From CAYSHJ01 sp964589725 (GTDB lineage Bacteria > Planctomycetota > Planctomycetia > Planctomycetales > Planctomycetaceae), in contig CAZPUJ010000415.1 in the NCBI GenBank assembly GCA_964589725.1, positions 1-16,709 of the forward strand: a stretch of 16,709 nucleotides of DNA, in the 5' to 3' direction. Position 1 is the first letter of the stretch. Each line of letters opens with the position of its first letter. Positions 7,468 to 14,750 of this stretch are shown one piece after another. Both the position numbers and the translations under genes were made by a program. The notes under the pieces were generated by a model. That model had not been told where the DNA came from. It ran no database searches and worked only from the letters and a program-made list of their open reading frames with translations.

Positions 7468-8500
7468 GTCGGTGGGGAGCGAGCTTGCCAATGCGCCAAC
7501 CGTAGCCGAAGAACAGCAACATCCAGCCGGCGGTCAGCCAAGCGACGGCTCGGTCGCGCGACGACAGACGCTCCATCCAGTCCCAATCGGGCTTCAACCG
7601 AACGCTGCCACTCATGCGCATGCGATTCCCCGCGATCGGGTGCTCGACCCGAATCGCGCCGCCATTGAGCAGAACTTGAATCGTGGCCGAGTAATCCAAA
7701 CCGCAAACGCGGCTAAGTCGTTCCATCTGCGGCTGCGGTTCGCAGACGAAATCTTCGTATCGCAGTCGCAGTGCATTCTGCCAGCGGAACAAGCAAACGA
7801 TCATCGACAGAAGGTTAATGAACGCCCAATAGCTGACGGAGTACCACGCGGGTCGCGGCTTGATCGCCGTCTGCACGCCTGCCTTTTTGTCGGCCTCGAG
7901 CGCCTTCTTGCGAGACCACACGACCGCTCGGGCGTCGCGGACCAAATGCACCAATCGCAGGTCGAGTCCGCGAATGTGCGCGAGCAATGCTCCACGGATC
8001 GGCCCTTTCGAGGAGTCGACCACAATCGACCTGCCACTCGCTTCCGCGATTGCCCGGTAGAGAGCTTCGGTCTGACGCAGATAGGCCTGAAAGTCTGTCG
8101 TCGGCGCGATCCGCTGACGCAGCATGCGTGCGATCTGCACCAAACCGAACCACTGAAAGAATTCAAACTTCTTTTGCAGCGCGACATAGCCTGCGACCGT
8201 CGCGTCGGGACAGCGGCGCTGCCACCCCTCGCGAACCCGCGTCCAAAAATCGCACTCGGTTCCCAACTTGCCGCACGCGCAGATTTCGTTCGCCGTCCAG
8301 CCGGCACTGTGGAGATTCGCCAACTCGCCGACGCCGACTGCGTCCGGATGACTGGCCAGCACCGTGTCCATCAACGTCGAGCCACTACGGCCAGCTCCCA
8401 TGATGTAGAGCACTCGCACGGGACGATTCCCCGCGGAAATCGATTCGCCGAATTCCGGATGAACGGTCACGCTGCCAGCGGCGCGATGGTCGCAGATCAT
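7412..8500 (-). CDS. PAPS-dependent sulfotransferase
   Basis: The 362-residue protein carries both cofactor motifs of the sulfotransferase fold. YIMGAGRSGSTLMDTVL (32-48) is the P-loop-like 5'-phosphosulfate site. LVHLVRDARAVVWSR (183-197) is the 3'-phosphate site, with Arg188 and a downstream Ser. VDSSK at 161-165 and a conserved GELANL after the P-loop are also typical. The expected reaction is transfer of sulfate from PAPS to a hydroxyl or amine, most likely on a sugar given the neighbouring flippase and polymerase genes. Two hydrophobic stretches lie in the C-terminal half (YSVSYWAFINLLSMIVCLF, and one near residue 320), so membrane association is possible. The ATG at 8500 is preferred to an upstream in-frame start at 8758 because GGAG lies 9 nt away and the extra 86 residues are low-quality, partly encoded by a tandem repeat. 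Confidence 0.85.
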   Translation of the reverse strand: MICDHRAAGSVTVHPEFGESISAGNRPVRVLYIMGAGRSGSTLMDTVLASHPDAVGVGELANLHSAGWTANEICACGKLGTECDFWTRVREGWQRRCPDATVAGYVALQKKFEFFQWFGLVQIARMLRQRIAPTTDFQAYLRQTEALYRAIAEASGRSIVVDSSKGPIRGALLAHIRGLDLRLVHLVRDARAVVWSRKKALEADKKAGVQTAIKPRPAWYSVSYWAFINLLSMIVCLFRWQNALRLRYEDFVCEPQPQMERLSRVCGLDYSATIQVLLNGGAIRVEHPIAGNRMRMSGSVRLKPDWDWMERLSSRDRAVAWLTAGWMLLFFGYGWRIGKLAPHRPRVGGAILSRRHDVVPLR

Positions 8501-8528
8501 GAGAGTCTCCTTCGCGTCCTTTGACCGG

Positions 8529-8560
8529 ACAGAGTGCCCCCCCAACAGAGTGCCCCCCCA
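8529..8560. repeat. 16-bp perfect tandem duplication upstream of the sulfotransferase
   Basis: ACAGAGTGCCCCCCCA occurs twice back to back (8529-8544, 8545-8560) with no mismatch and a run of seven C in each. The near edge is 29 nt upstream of the sulfotransferase ATG, between that start and the sigma-28-like box. Confidence 0.9.
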
Positions 8561-8576
8561 CTCGGACCTGTCGGAA

Positions 8577-8604
8577 TTATCGGCGCGAAGCTGGCTAAAC
8601 GGTG
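8577..8604 (-). promoter_or_regulatory. Candidate sigma-28 promoter reading toward the sulfotransferase
   Basis: On the minus strand, GCCGATAA (8584 down to 8577) is identical to the enterobacterial sigma-28 -10 consensus. A CACCGTTT (8604 down to 8597) matches 5 of 8 of the TAAAGTTT -35 box, with a 12-nt gap instead of 11. It lies 77 nt before the sulfotransferase start. The genus-level consensus is unknown to me, so this is a guess from similarity. Confidence 0.25.
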
Positions 8605-8834
8605 ATGATTTTTCGGCGCGCGACAGATTTCCGAATGCGGCTGAACCGTGAAGCCTTGCGGTCTTCGTTCCGGCAATAGTTGCTGATCGCGCGTGCCGTT
8701 TTCCGGTATGAACATGTAGAAACCAACCTCGACTCAGCCTCACGATTCCTGATATCACACCGCCCCTTCACGAGCTGGTTCCTTGTCGGCTCATGCGTCA
8801 CGTCAACTTTCCGAGCACGTCTTCGGAGGCCTGG

Positions 8835-11006
8835 ATGCCGCCGCTCACCGTTCGTCAGCGAACGTGGTTACACGATTCCCGCGGGTTGATTTTCCCCGTG
8901 TTGATCGTGACGTCCGTGCTGGCGCTGGTCACACCGCTTCCCCCCGTGCTGATGGACCTGTTGCTCGCGGGCAATCTGACACTCTCGGTGCTGATTCTGC
9001 TGACGACGGTTTTCGTCAGTCGGCCGTTGGAGTTCAGTTCGTTCCCGACGCTCTTGTTGGGCACGACGCTCGCGCGACTGGTGTTGAACGTCGCATCCAC
9101 ACGATTGGTTCTGACGCGCGGAGGCAGTGACGGCACGCAAGCTGCCGGAAAAGTGATCGAGGCCTTCGGGCAATTCGTCGCGGGAGATCAAATCGCGGTC
9201 GGCCTGGTCATGTTTCTGATCATCGTGGCGACTCAGTTCCTGGTGATCACGCAGGGAGCGACACGCATCAGCGAGGTGGCCGCGCGATTTGCACTCGATG
9301 GCTTGCCGGGCAAGCAGATGGCAATCGACGCCGACGTGGCCGCGAACGCGATGACTCACGAGCAAGCTCGACAGCGGCGCGAGGAACTCGTTCGACAAGC
9401 CGACTTCTATGCGGCGATGGACGGAGCCAGCAAATTCGTGCGCGGCGATGCCGTGGCTGGGTTGGTCATCATGTCGGTGAATATTGTCGGCGGCCTGTAC
9501 ATGGGCGTGTTCGAGCACGGCCTGCCGATCGGCGAAGCGGCCGATATCTTCACGCGACTGACGATCGGCGATGGACTGGTATCGCAAGTTCCGGCGTTCT
9601 TGATCTCGCTCGCTGCCGGCTTGATCGTGACGCGATCTTCAGTCGAGAGCGACTTGCGTGGCGATGTCGTCAGCCAGACATTTCGGCATCCGCAGGCGTT
9701 GTTCCTCGCGGCGGGATTCTTGGGAGCGATGTCTTTCACCGGACTTCCTGCCATGCCGCTGCTGGCGATGGCCACCGGATGTGCGAGTGCTGGCTGGATG
9801 CTTCGCTCGCAAAGCCGTCAAGCGGTCGAAGCGGCTGCGACCTCGGTGGCCACTGAACCGAGGCCGCAAACGAAGCTCGAAGATCAGTTGCGCGTCGACC
9901 CGATGGAACTGACGATTGGCAGCAGCTTGATCGCTCTCGCGCAGAGCGGCGACTTGCTCCCAGGGATTTCGGACGTGCGCAGCCGCATCGCTCAAGAGCT
10001 TGGCTTGCTGTTGCCCAAGATTCGCGTCAAAGACGATCTGCAGCTCGAACCGTTCGCGTACCAATTGAAGATTCGTGGCGTGCCGGTCGCATGGGGCGAG
10101 GCTCCCTCCGAACGACTACTCGCGATTCGTACGTCGTTCACGACGGGCGAGATCAACGGCACACGGACCGTTGATCCGGCGTCCGGGCGCGAGGCGCTTT
10201 GGATCGAGCCGACTCAGCGCGACCACGTGGAACTGCTGGGCTATCTGGTGCAAGATTCCGCGACGGTGCTCTTCACGCATCTGCACGATGTCGTGCGCGA
10301 GCACGCGGCCGAACTGCTCACTCGACAGCAAATGCATCAATTACTCGACCACCTGCGGCAGACATCGCCCAGGGTCGTGGATGAGCTGATCCCCACACTG
10401 CTCAAACCGGCGCAAGTACATCAGGTTCTTGAAAACTTGCTGCGCGAACGAGTGCCGATCCGCGATTTGGAAACAATTCTCGAAACCCTGGCCGACTACG
10501 CAGAACACACGCAAAACAGTGTGCTGTTGGCCGAGTACGTTCGCTCGGCACTCGCGCGGACGATTTGTCAGCGAATCCGCGACGAGCAGCGCGTGCTGCG
10601 AGTTCTCACGCTCGATCCCGATTTGGAAGACGTCATCGCCGCCGGAGTCGACTTCAGCGACACCGGCCTGATTGTGAAGTTGTCACCCCCTGTGATCGAC
10701 GCCGTCCGCCAAGAACTTTCCGAAGCCATTGCAGCGTTCGTGGCACCCCCTCCTGGCCCGCCCCTGGGAAGGGCAGAAATCCGGGCGCAGCCGATCGTGC
10801 TCGCCACGACGTCGGCTATTCGGATTGGTCTGCGACACATCACGTCCATCAGCTTGCCTCGATTGATGATTCTCAGTTTGAACGATATCTCGCGCGACAC
10901 ACACGTCGAAGCGGTTGGCCAAGTCGGTCTCCATCGGCTGACCGAACTGGCCGCCTCGCGCGGTGTGCGAGTTGGAAAAGAAACAAGTGTGAAGTGTGAA
11001 TGGTGA
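8835..11006 (+). CDS. flhA: Flagellar type III export gate protein FlhA
   Basis: The 723-residue product has the FlhA/InvA (FHIPEP) layout. The N-terminal half contains about eight membrane helices and the conserved LARLVLNVASTRLVL. The family signature lies at residues 144-167 (RISEVAARFALDGLPGKQMA, then IDAD), followed by FYAAMDGASKFVRGDAVAGL. The C-terminal half (about 350-723) is a soluble cytoplasmic domain, ending with SAIRIGLRHITSISLPRLMI and LSLNDI. FlhA forms the export gate ring that docks chaperone-substrate complexes. The start at 8835 is chosen because GGAGG lies 5 nt upstream; an in-frame ATG at 8793 has no ribosome site. The last codons (KCEW, TGA) are part of an inverted repeat that continues into the flhF leader, so the native C-terminus may have been altered. 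It heads a flhA-flhF-flhG series. Confidence 0.96.
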   Translation: MPPLTVRQRTWLHDSRGLIFPVLIVTSVLALVTPLPPVLMDLLLAGNLTLSVLILLTTVFVSRPLEFSSFPTLLLGTTLARLVLNVASTRLVLTRGGSDGTQAAGKVIEAFGQFVAGDQIAVGLVMFLIIVATQFLVITQGATRISEVAARFALDGLPGKQMAIDADVAANAMTHEQARQRREELVRQADFYAAMDGASKFVRGDAVAGLVIMSVNIVGGLYMGVFEHGLPIGEAADIFTRLTIGDGLVSQVPAFLISLAAGLIVTRSSVESDLRGDVVSQTFRHPQALFLAAGFLGAMSFTGLPAMPLLAMATGCASAGWMLRSQSRQAVEAAATSVATEPRPQTKLEDQLRVDPMELTIGSSLIALAQSGDLLPGISDVRSRIAQELGLLLPKIRVKDDLQLEPFAYQLKIRGVPVAWGEAPSERLLAIRTSFTTGEINGTRTVDPASGREALWIEPTQRDHVELLGYLVQDSATVLFTHLHDVVREHAAELLTRQQMHQLLDHLRQTSPRVVDELIPTLLKPAQVHQVLENLLRERVPIRDLETILETLADYAEHTQNSVLLAEYVRSALARTICQRIRDEQRVLRVLTLDPDLEDVIAAGVDFSDTGLIVKLSPPVIDAVRQELSEAIAAFVAPPPGPPLGRAEIRAQPIVLATTSAIRIGLRHITSISLPRLMILSLNDISRDTHVEAVGQVGLHRLTELAASRGVRVGKETSVKCEW

Positions 11007-11046
11007 AAGATGGTCCGCGAGAAATCGCCCTGGCCTTTCACACTTC
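10991..11046. repeat. 10-bp perfect inverted repeat at the flhA-flhF junction
   Basis: GAAGTGTGAA (10991-11000) and TTCACACTTC (11037-11046) are perfect complements with a 36-nt loop. GTGAAAG (11003-11009) and CTTTCAC (11035-11041) can form a competing inner stem. The left arm codes for the end of FlhA and the right arm lies 29 nt before flhF. There is no T-tract. Confidence 0.6.
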
Positions 11047-11074
11047 TCATTTCACCTTTCCCGAAGGAATTCTC

Positions 11075-12397
11075 ATGCAACAAGTGCGAACATTCCGAGC
11101 CTCATCGGTGACAGAGGCCATGCGGATCGTCCGCCGCGAATTGGGCGAAGACGCGGTCATCTTGAACACTCGCTCGATCACGCATCGTCGCCTGTTGCCT
11201 TGGTTAAAGGCCAAACAAGAGGTCGAAGTGACCGTCCGCGCCGGACGGCCGGCGCGCGGCAAGCGAAGTCGGTCGATCGTTAACTCCAATATTGATGAAT
11301 CGAGAGTTCTCTCGCCGCAGCAATTGGCCGAACAACTTGAACGCGAGCTGCTCGACCGCCGGTCATTCGTGCCCAACGACAGCGGCGTGGAACTCAGCCC
11401 CAGCCTCGAACGCCTGATCGCCACGCCGCGATCGACGTCGCACGACACGCCCCGCAATTCGTCCTCGAAGCCACCGTCAAACACGCGCTCCTTGCCAAAC
11501 AGTCCTGGTTCGATCGAGCTGACTGAGCGGCTCGATTCAATCCAGCGCATGCTCGAAAACCTGAACAAGGCCCGACATCTTGGTGACGACAGCGAGGTAC
11601 CTTCGGAGCTGTTCCAGCTCTACACCGAACTGCTGGATGCGGACGTCGAGGAAGACGTCGCCCGCGACATGATCTCCCGCCTGCGACGGCACGTCCGTCC
11701 GGAACAGCTTCACGAACATGAGATCTGCAATTCGTTGCTGACCGGACTGGTTGAGTCCGATTTCCGCATCGCTTCGCCGATCAAAGCCACGCCCGGCCGT
11801 CGTCGAGTCGTTGCGCTCGTGGGACCGACGGGTGTGGGCAAGACAACCACAATCGCGAAACTTGCCGCGAATTTTCGGCTGCGCGACGGCATCAAGCTGG
11901 GGCTGGTGACGGTCGACACATACCGCGTCGCCGCCGTCGAGCAACTGCGCACGTATGCCGAGATCATCGACCTGCCGATGAAAGTCGTCACCAGCCCACA
12001 GGAGATGCGGCGAGCGCTCGACGAACTTGTCGGCCTCGACCTGGTGTTGATCGATACCGGCGGACGCAGCCCCCGCGACGAACTGAAGATCCAAGAACTG
12101 AAAAGCCTGCTCGCGGAAGCTCAAGTCGATGAAGTCCATCTGGTGCTCAGCCTGGCCGCCAGCACGGGCAGTCTGCGAGCCACGGTGGACAAGTTTTCCA
12201 CCACGAGCACGACGGCCCTGATCCTGACGAAACTGGATGAAGCCGCCGGGATGGGTTCACTGCTGACAGCGGCTCGCAAGCTGCAGCTTCCCGTGAGTTA
12301 TCTCACTACCGGGCAGGACGTGCCCGACGATATCGAAGCCGCGAATGCGTCTCGCATGGCGCGACTCGTTCTCGGACAAGAACGGTTGGGTTCGTAA
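11075..12397 (+). CDS. flhF: SRP-type GTPase FlhF (flagellar placement)
   Basis: The 440-residue protein has the three FlhF parts. The N-terminal basic domain begins MQQVRTFRASSVTEAMRIVR. A Ser/Pro-rich variable linker (about 70-150) and a helical N-domain follow. The C-terminal SRP GTPase domain carries G1 GPTGVGKTTT (250-259), VDTYRVAAVEQLRTYAEI, G3 DTGGR (327-331; Gly where Ala is usual), G4 TKLD (385-388) and the closing TTGQDVPDDIE. FlhF marks where flagella are built and works with FlhG. The ATG at 11075 has GAAGGAA 5 nt upstream. The longer start at 11000 would add 25 residues encoded by the inverted repeat and overlap flhA, so it is less likely. The gap to flhA is 68 nt and to flhG 36 nt, so one transcript is likely. 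Confidence 0.93.
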   Translation: MQQVRTFRASSVTEAMRIVRRELGEDAVILNTRSITHRRLLPWLKAKQEVEVTVRAGRPARGKRSRSIVNSNIDESRVLSPQQLAEQLERELLDRRSFVPNDSGVELSPSLERLIATPRSTSHDTPRNSSSKPPSNTRSLPNSPGSIELTERLDSIQRMLENLNKARHLGDDSEVPSELFQLYTELLDADVEEDVARDMISRLRRHVRPEQLHEHEICNSLLTGLVESDFRIASPIKATPGRRRVVALVGPTGVGKTTTIAKLAANFRLRDGIKLGLVTVDTYRVAAVEQLRTYAEIIDLPMKVVTSPQEMRRALDELVGLDLVLIDTGGRSPRDELKIQELKSLLAEAQVDEVHLVLSLAASTGSLRATVDKFSTTSTTALILTKLDEAAGMGSLLTAARKLQLPVSYLTTGQDVPDDIEAANASRMARLVLGQERLGS

Positions 12398-12433
12398 CCG
12401 CAGACTCCCCTGACCACTGACCCCTCATTCTCG

Positions 12434-13315
12434 ATGCGCGACCAAGCCTCCACTCTTCGCAATCTCATTCAACACCACACCGATTCGGGGCCGATACCGT
12501 CGGCTGCCGAATGTCGGCGCGCGTGTGTGATCGCCTTTACCAGCGGCAAGGGAGGCGTCGGCAAGTCGAATCTCGCCCTCAACGTGGCGGTCGCGTTGGC
12601 TCAGCAGAAAGCGCGTGTCTGCGTGCTGGATGCGAATCAAGGGCTCAGCAGTCTTGAGCTGTTGTGCGGCTTGAATTGCTACTGGAATCTGAGTCATGTG
12701 CTCACGGGTGCGAAGTCGCTGCAGAATGTGATCCTCAAAGGCCCGGCGGGGATCAACGTCGTGCCCGGTGCCGGCGGGTTGATCGAGTTCGCCGATGTGG
12801 CTGACCGCGCGCCACACGAACTCGCCACGCAGTTCGGCACGTTCGAAGCGGCGTTTGACTTCTTGATCCTCGACACGTCCGCCGGCCCGCAGCGCGCGGC
12901 GCGGCAGTTCGCCGCGGCGGCGGACTTCGTCTTCCTGGTCGCGACGCCGGAGCCAACCGCGATCGCCGATGCCTACGCGACACTCAAGGCTTGGTATCCG
13001 GACTTGCCGACCTGTCCGGAAGTTCTCGTCAATCGAGCCGAATCGCCGTCGCAAGCCCGACAAATCCTCACTCGTTTCGCTCAAACGGCGGAGCTGTTTC
13101 TGCGCTGCGAAGTCCCCGCCGGCAGCTTCGTTGCCGAAGACCCAAACGTTTCGCGAGCCATCTTCCAGCGACAACCATTCCTCTGTACATTCCCCGACTC
13201 CCCCGCGTCGCAAGACGTCCAGCAGATCGCCAAGCGACTCCTCGCCGGTTCAATTCCCACCCACAACGAACCCTTCCTCAGCCGGCTGATCACCCGCCCC
13301 GTTCCACTCTCCTAG
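12434..13315 (+). CDS. flhG: MinD-like ATPase FlhG (YlxH family)
   Basis: The 293-residue product is a ParA/MinD-type ATPase with deviant Walker A KGGVGKS (39-45), DANQGLSSLELLCGL (66-80), Walker B region LILDTSAG (144-151), and TPEPTAIADAYATLK (171-185), which is typical of FlhG. The N-terminus DQASTLR (3-9) matches the DQAxxLR motif known in FlhG/YlxH proteins to stimulate the FlhF GTPase, so the partner is probably the gene upstream. The usual DADxGxAN is DANQGLSS here, with Asn for the second Asp and Ser for the Asn, so nucleotide handling may differ. The usual membrane-targeting helix at the C-terminus is not obvious. No good ribosome binding site precedes the ATG; the leader has a short C-rich CTGACCACTGACCCCT instead. 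Low initiation or coupling to flhF is possible. Confidence 0.88.
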   Translation: MRDQASTLRNLIQHHTDSGPIPSAAECRRACVIAFTSGKGGVGKSNLALNVAVALAQQKARVCVLDANQGLSSLELLCGLNCYWNLSHVLTGAKSLQNVILKGPAGINVVPGAGGLIEFADVADRAPHELATQFGTFEAAFDFLILDTSAGPQRAARQFAAAADFVFLVATPEPTAIADAYATLKAWYPDLPTCPEVLVNRAESPSQARQILTRFAQTAELFLRCEVPAGSFVAEDPNVSRAIFQRQPFLCTFPDSPASQDVQQIAKRLLAGSIPTHNEPFLSRLITRPVPLS

Positions 13316-13400
13316 GGTGCTCGCCTCGTCACGGCATTGCCTTAACACCCCGCTTTCTTGGTTCCGACTTTTCCGATCAGGGAATCTGTAACGAATGGAC

Positions 13401-13429
13401 TCAAGTTTCTCCGCACCTCTTGCCGATTT
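13401..13429 (+). promoter_or_regulatory. Candidate sigma-28 promoter upstream of fliA
   Basis: TCAAGTTT (13401-13408) and GCCGATTT (13422-13429) resemble the sigma-28 boxes TAAAGTTT and GCCGATAA, with 7/8 and 6/8 matches. The gap is 13 nt rather than 11. It lies 225 nt before the fliA ATG and just before the possible terminator, which weakens the case for it driving fliA. Confidence 0.25.
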
Positions 13430-13430
13430 C

Positions 13431-13457
13431 TCCTCAAGAGAGGAAAGCCATTTTTTT
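13431..13457 (+). terminator. Possible intrinsic terminator downstream of flhG
   Basis: TCCTC (13431-13435), a 4-nt loop and GAGGA (13440-13444) form a short stem, followed after 6 nt by seven T (13451-13457). The stem is only 5 bp and A/T separated from the T-run, so this is weak. It would end the flhA-flhF-flhG transcript before fliA. Confidence 0.35.
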
Positions 13458-13582
13458 GCCTTGACGTCGCGTCTGTGACGCAAGCTTGATGGCCAACTCT
13501 CTCTCCCTCTCCCACCTCACAGGCGACGTACGAGCAACTGCGGTCATTCGCATCAGGCGGCATGTGCCGGAGCAATGACGCT

Positions 13583-13598
13583 TGACGTTGCAACGTCA
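13583..13598. promoter_or_regulatory. Perfect 16-bp palindrome, candidate operator for fliA
   Basis: TGACGTTGCAACGTCA is fully self-complementary and lies 55-70 nt upstream of the fliA ATG. Its half-site TGACGT recurs at 13462-13467. A dimeric regulator site is a natural reading, but no regulator gene for it is in the window. Confidence 0.45.
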
Positions 13599-13653
13599 TC
13601 CCACCTCAACACACCAACCGGAATCTGATCGACCGACCACGGAGGGTTTTCTC

Positions 13654-14436
13654 ATGGCTGTCGCAAGGCTCACCGAAGAACAAGTCGCCGAACTGTGGCA
13701 GGAATACAAAAAGGACCAAACCAATCAGGAGCACCGCAATGCGCTCATGGAGCGTTACCTGCCGCTGGTGCGGTACAATGCCGAGCGCGTGTGGGCCAAG
13801 CTGCCCGACGGTGTCGACCTGAATGATCTGATCTCCGCCGGTGTGTTCGGCTTAATGGATGCCATCGAGGCGTTCGACATGGAACGCGGCGTGAAGTTCG
13901 AAACGTACTGCGTGCCGCGCATCCGCGGAGCCATGCTTGACGAGCTGCGCACGATGGACTGGGTGCCGCGCTTGGTTCGCAGCAAGGCCAGCAAGGTGGA
14001 GGCCGCACGCAAACGAGCGGAACTGGAAATCGGTCATCCACCCAGTGACGTGGACATCGCCAAACGACTCGAGATTTCTCTCGAGGAGTACCACAAGATG
14101 AAAGCCGAGGCGAGCGCGGTGAATCTCGTCAGCCTCAACAAGAAGTGGTACGAAACTGACAGCTACAAAGACGTCCGCGAGGTCGACATTCTGGAAGACT
14201 CCAAAGGGGAAGACCCCACGCGCGGCATCCAAAAACGCGACTTGCTGCGGCTGGTCACGAAAGGCCTCAGTCGCAACGAGCGGTTGATCATCATTTTGTA
14301 TTACTACGAAGAACTGACGATGAAGGAGATCGGCAACACGCTGGGCCTGTCCGAGTCGCGCGTCAGCCAAATGCACTCCAGCATCGTCCTGCGATTGAAG
14401 GATCAGCTCTGCCGCCGCCGGCCGGAGTTCGGGTAA
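13654..14436 (+). CDS. fliA: RNA polymerase sigma factor FliA/WhiG family (sigma-28)
   Basis: The 260-residue protein has the sigma-70 group 3 layout. Region 2 (about 30-95) holds RYLPLVRYNAERVWAKLPDG, DLISAGVFGLMDAIEAFD and KFETYCVPRIRGAMLDELR. Region 3 (about 100-165) starts with MDWVPRLVR, a phrase diagnostic of FliA-type factors. Region 4 (about 200-253) contains the helix-turn-helix LTMKEIGNTLGLSESRVSQM. It should direct transcription of late flagellar genes; an anti-sigma FlgM is not in the window. The ATG at 13654 has GGAGGG 8 nt upstream. The in-frame ATG at 13582 has none and would place the palindrome inside the coding sequence. It is separated from flhG by 338 bp and so is probably transcribed from its own promoter. 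Confidence 0.95.
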   Translation: MAVARLTEEQVAELWQEYKKDQTNQEHRNALMERYLPLVRYNAERVWAKLPDGVDLNDLISAGVFGLMDAIEAFDMERGVKFETYCVPRIRGAMLDELRTMDWVPRLVRSKASKVEAARKRAELEIGHPPSDVDIAKRLEISLEEYHKMKAEASAVNLVSLNKKWYETDSYKDVREVDILEDSKGEDPTRGIQKRDLLRLVTKGLSRNERLIIILYYYEELTMKEIGNTLGLSESRVSQMHSSIVLRLKDQLCRRRPEFG

Positions 14437-14516
14437 GCCACGTTGGAGGTCATTGGTCTATCGTTCGGCCTTAACGGATCAAAGACGATCCACAACTGCT
14501 CGAAGGGTATGCCCTC

Positions 14517-14750
14517 GTGAACCAGGTCCGACGACTGCTGACGATCGCCGCCATGCTCGTCCTGTTGCCCGGCTGCGTGGGGCTGTCGAATCCGTTCCCG
14601 TTCTCGCGGCGAGCCTCACGCTTGGTTCTGCACCGGCAGCCACCCAGCCTCGCGCAAGCACAGATTGCACGTTTGCATCGCCCGTGTGACGAATCGTGCG
14701 CGACGGCGACGGCTAACGAGCCGAAAGAGCTTGACGCTTCTCGGCGATGA
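14517..14750 (+). CDS. Small lipoprotein downstream of fliA, unknown function
   Basis: A GTG start with GAAGGG 9 nt upstream opens a 77-residue frame. The N-terminus is a lipoprotein signal: basic MNQVRR, hydrophobic LLTIAAMLVLL, lipobox L-P-G-C with Cys20. The rest is Arg/Ala-rich and has no known domain; two Cys lie near residues 57-61. It follows fliA by 80 nt on the same strand and may share its transcript. Its 3' end overlaps the truncated DinB-like gene on the opposite strand by 38 nt. The last residues may therefore be non-native if the deletion that truncated that gene also fused new DNA to this one. Confidence 0.55.
   Translation: MNQVRRLLTIAAMLVLLPGCVGLSNPFPFSRRASRLVLHRQPPSLAQAQIARLHRPCDESCATATANEPKELDASRR

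Larger units (their letters stand above)
8501..8834. other. Divergent regulatory region between glycan and flagellar blocks
   Basis: This 334-bp region separates the sulfotransferase and flhA starts. It holds a perfect 16-bp tandem duplication (8529-8560), a sigma-28-like box on the minus strand (8577-8604), and GGAGG at 8825-8829 for flhA. No clear promoter for flhA was seen. The minus-strand frame through it is an N-terminal extension of the sulfotransferase ORF and is not convincing protein. Confidence 0.45.
13316..13653. other. Intergenic region between flhG and fliA
   Basis: This 338-bp region contains a sigma-28-like pair (13401-13429), a hairpin with a T-tract (13431-13457), a GCGTC-TGT-GACGC hairpin (13469-13481) and a perfect 16-bp palindrome (13583-13598). 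The octamer CTTGACGT occurs at 13460-13467 and again at 13581-13588. A CT-rich stretch lies near 13495-13520. No coding sequence is convincing. Confidence 0.5.

Noticed and set aside
7400..8524. 374-codon plus-strand ORF
   Set aside because: Antisense to the sulfotransferase, whose PAPS motifs are clear; a high-GC shadow frame.
8501..8758. N-terminal extension of the sulfotransferase to 8758
   Set aside because: The added residues cover the tandem duplication and lack family similarity, and the ATG at 8500 has a good ribosome site.
12425..13213. 262-codon minus-strand ORF
   Set aside because: Antisense to flhG with no recognisable domain; Arg/Glu-rich shadow of a GC-rich gene.
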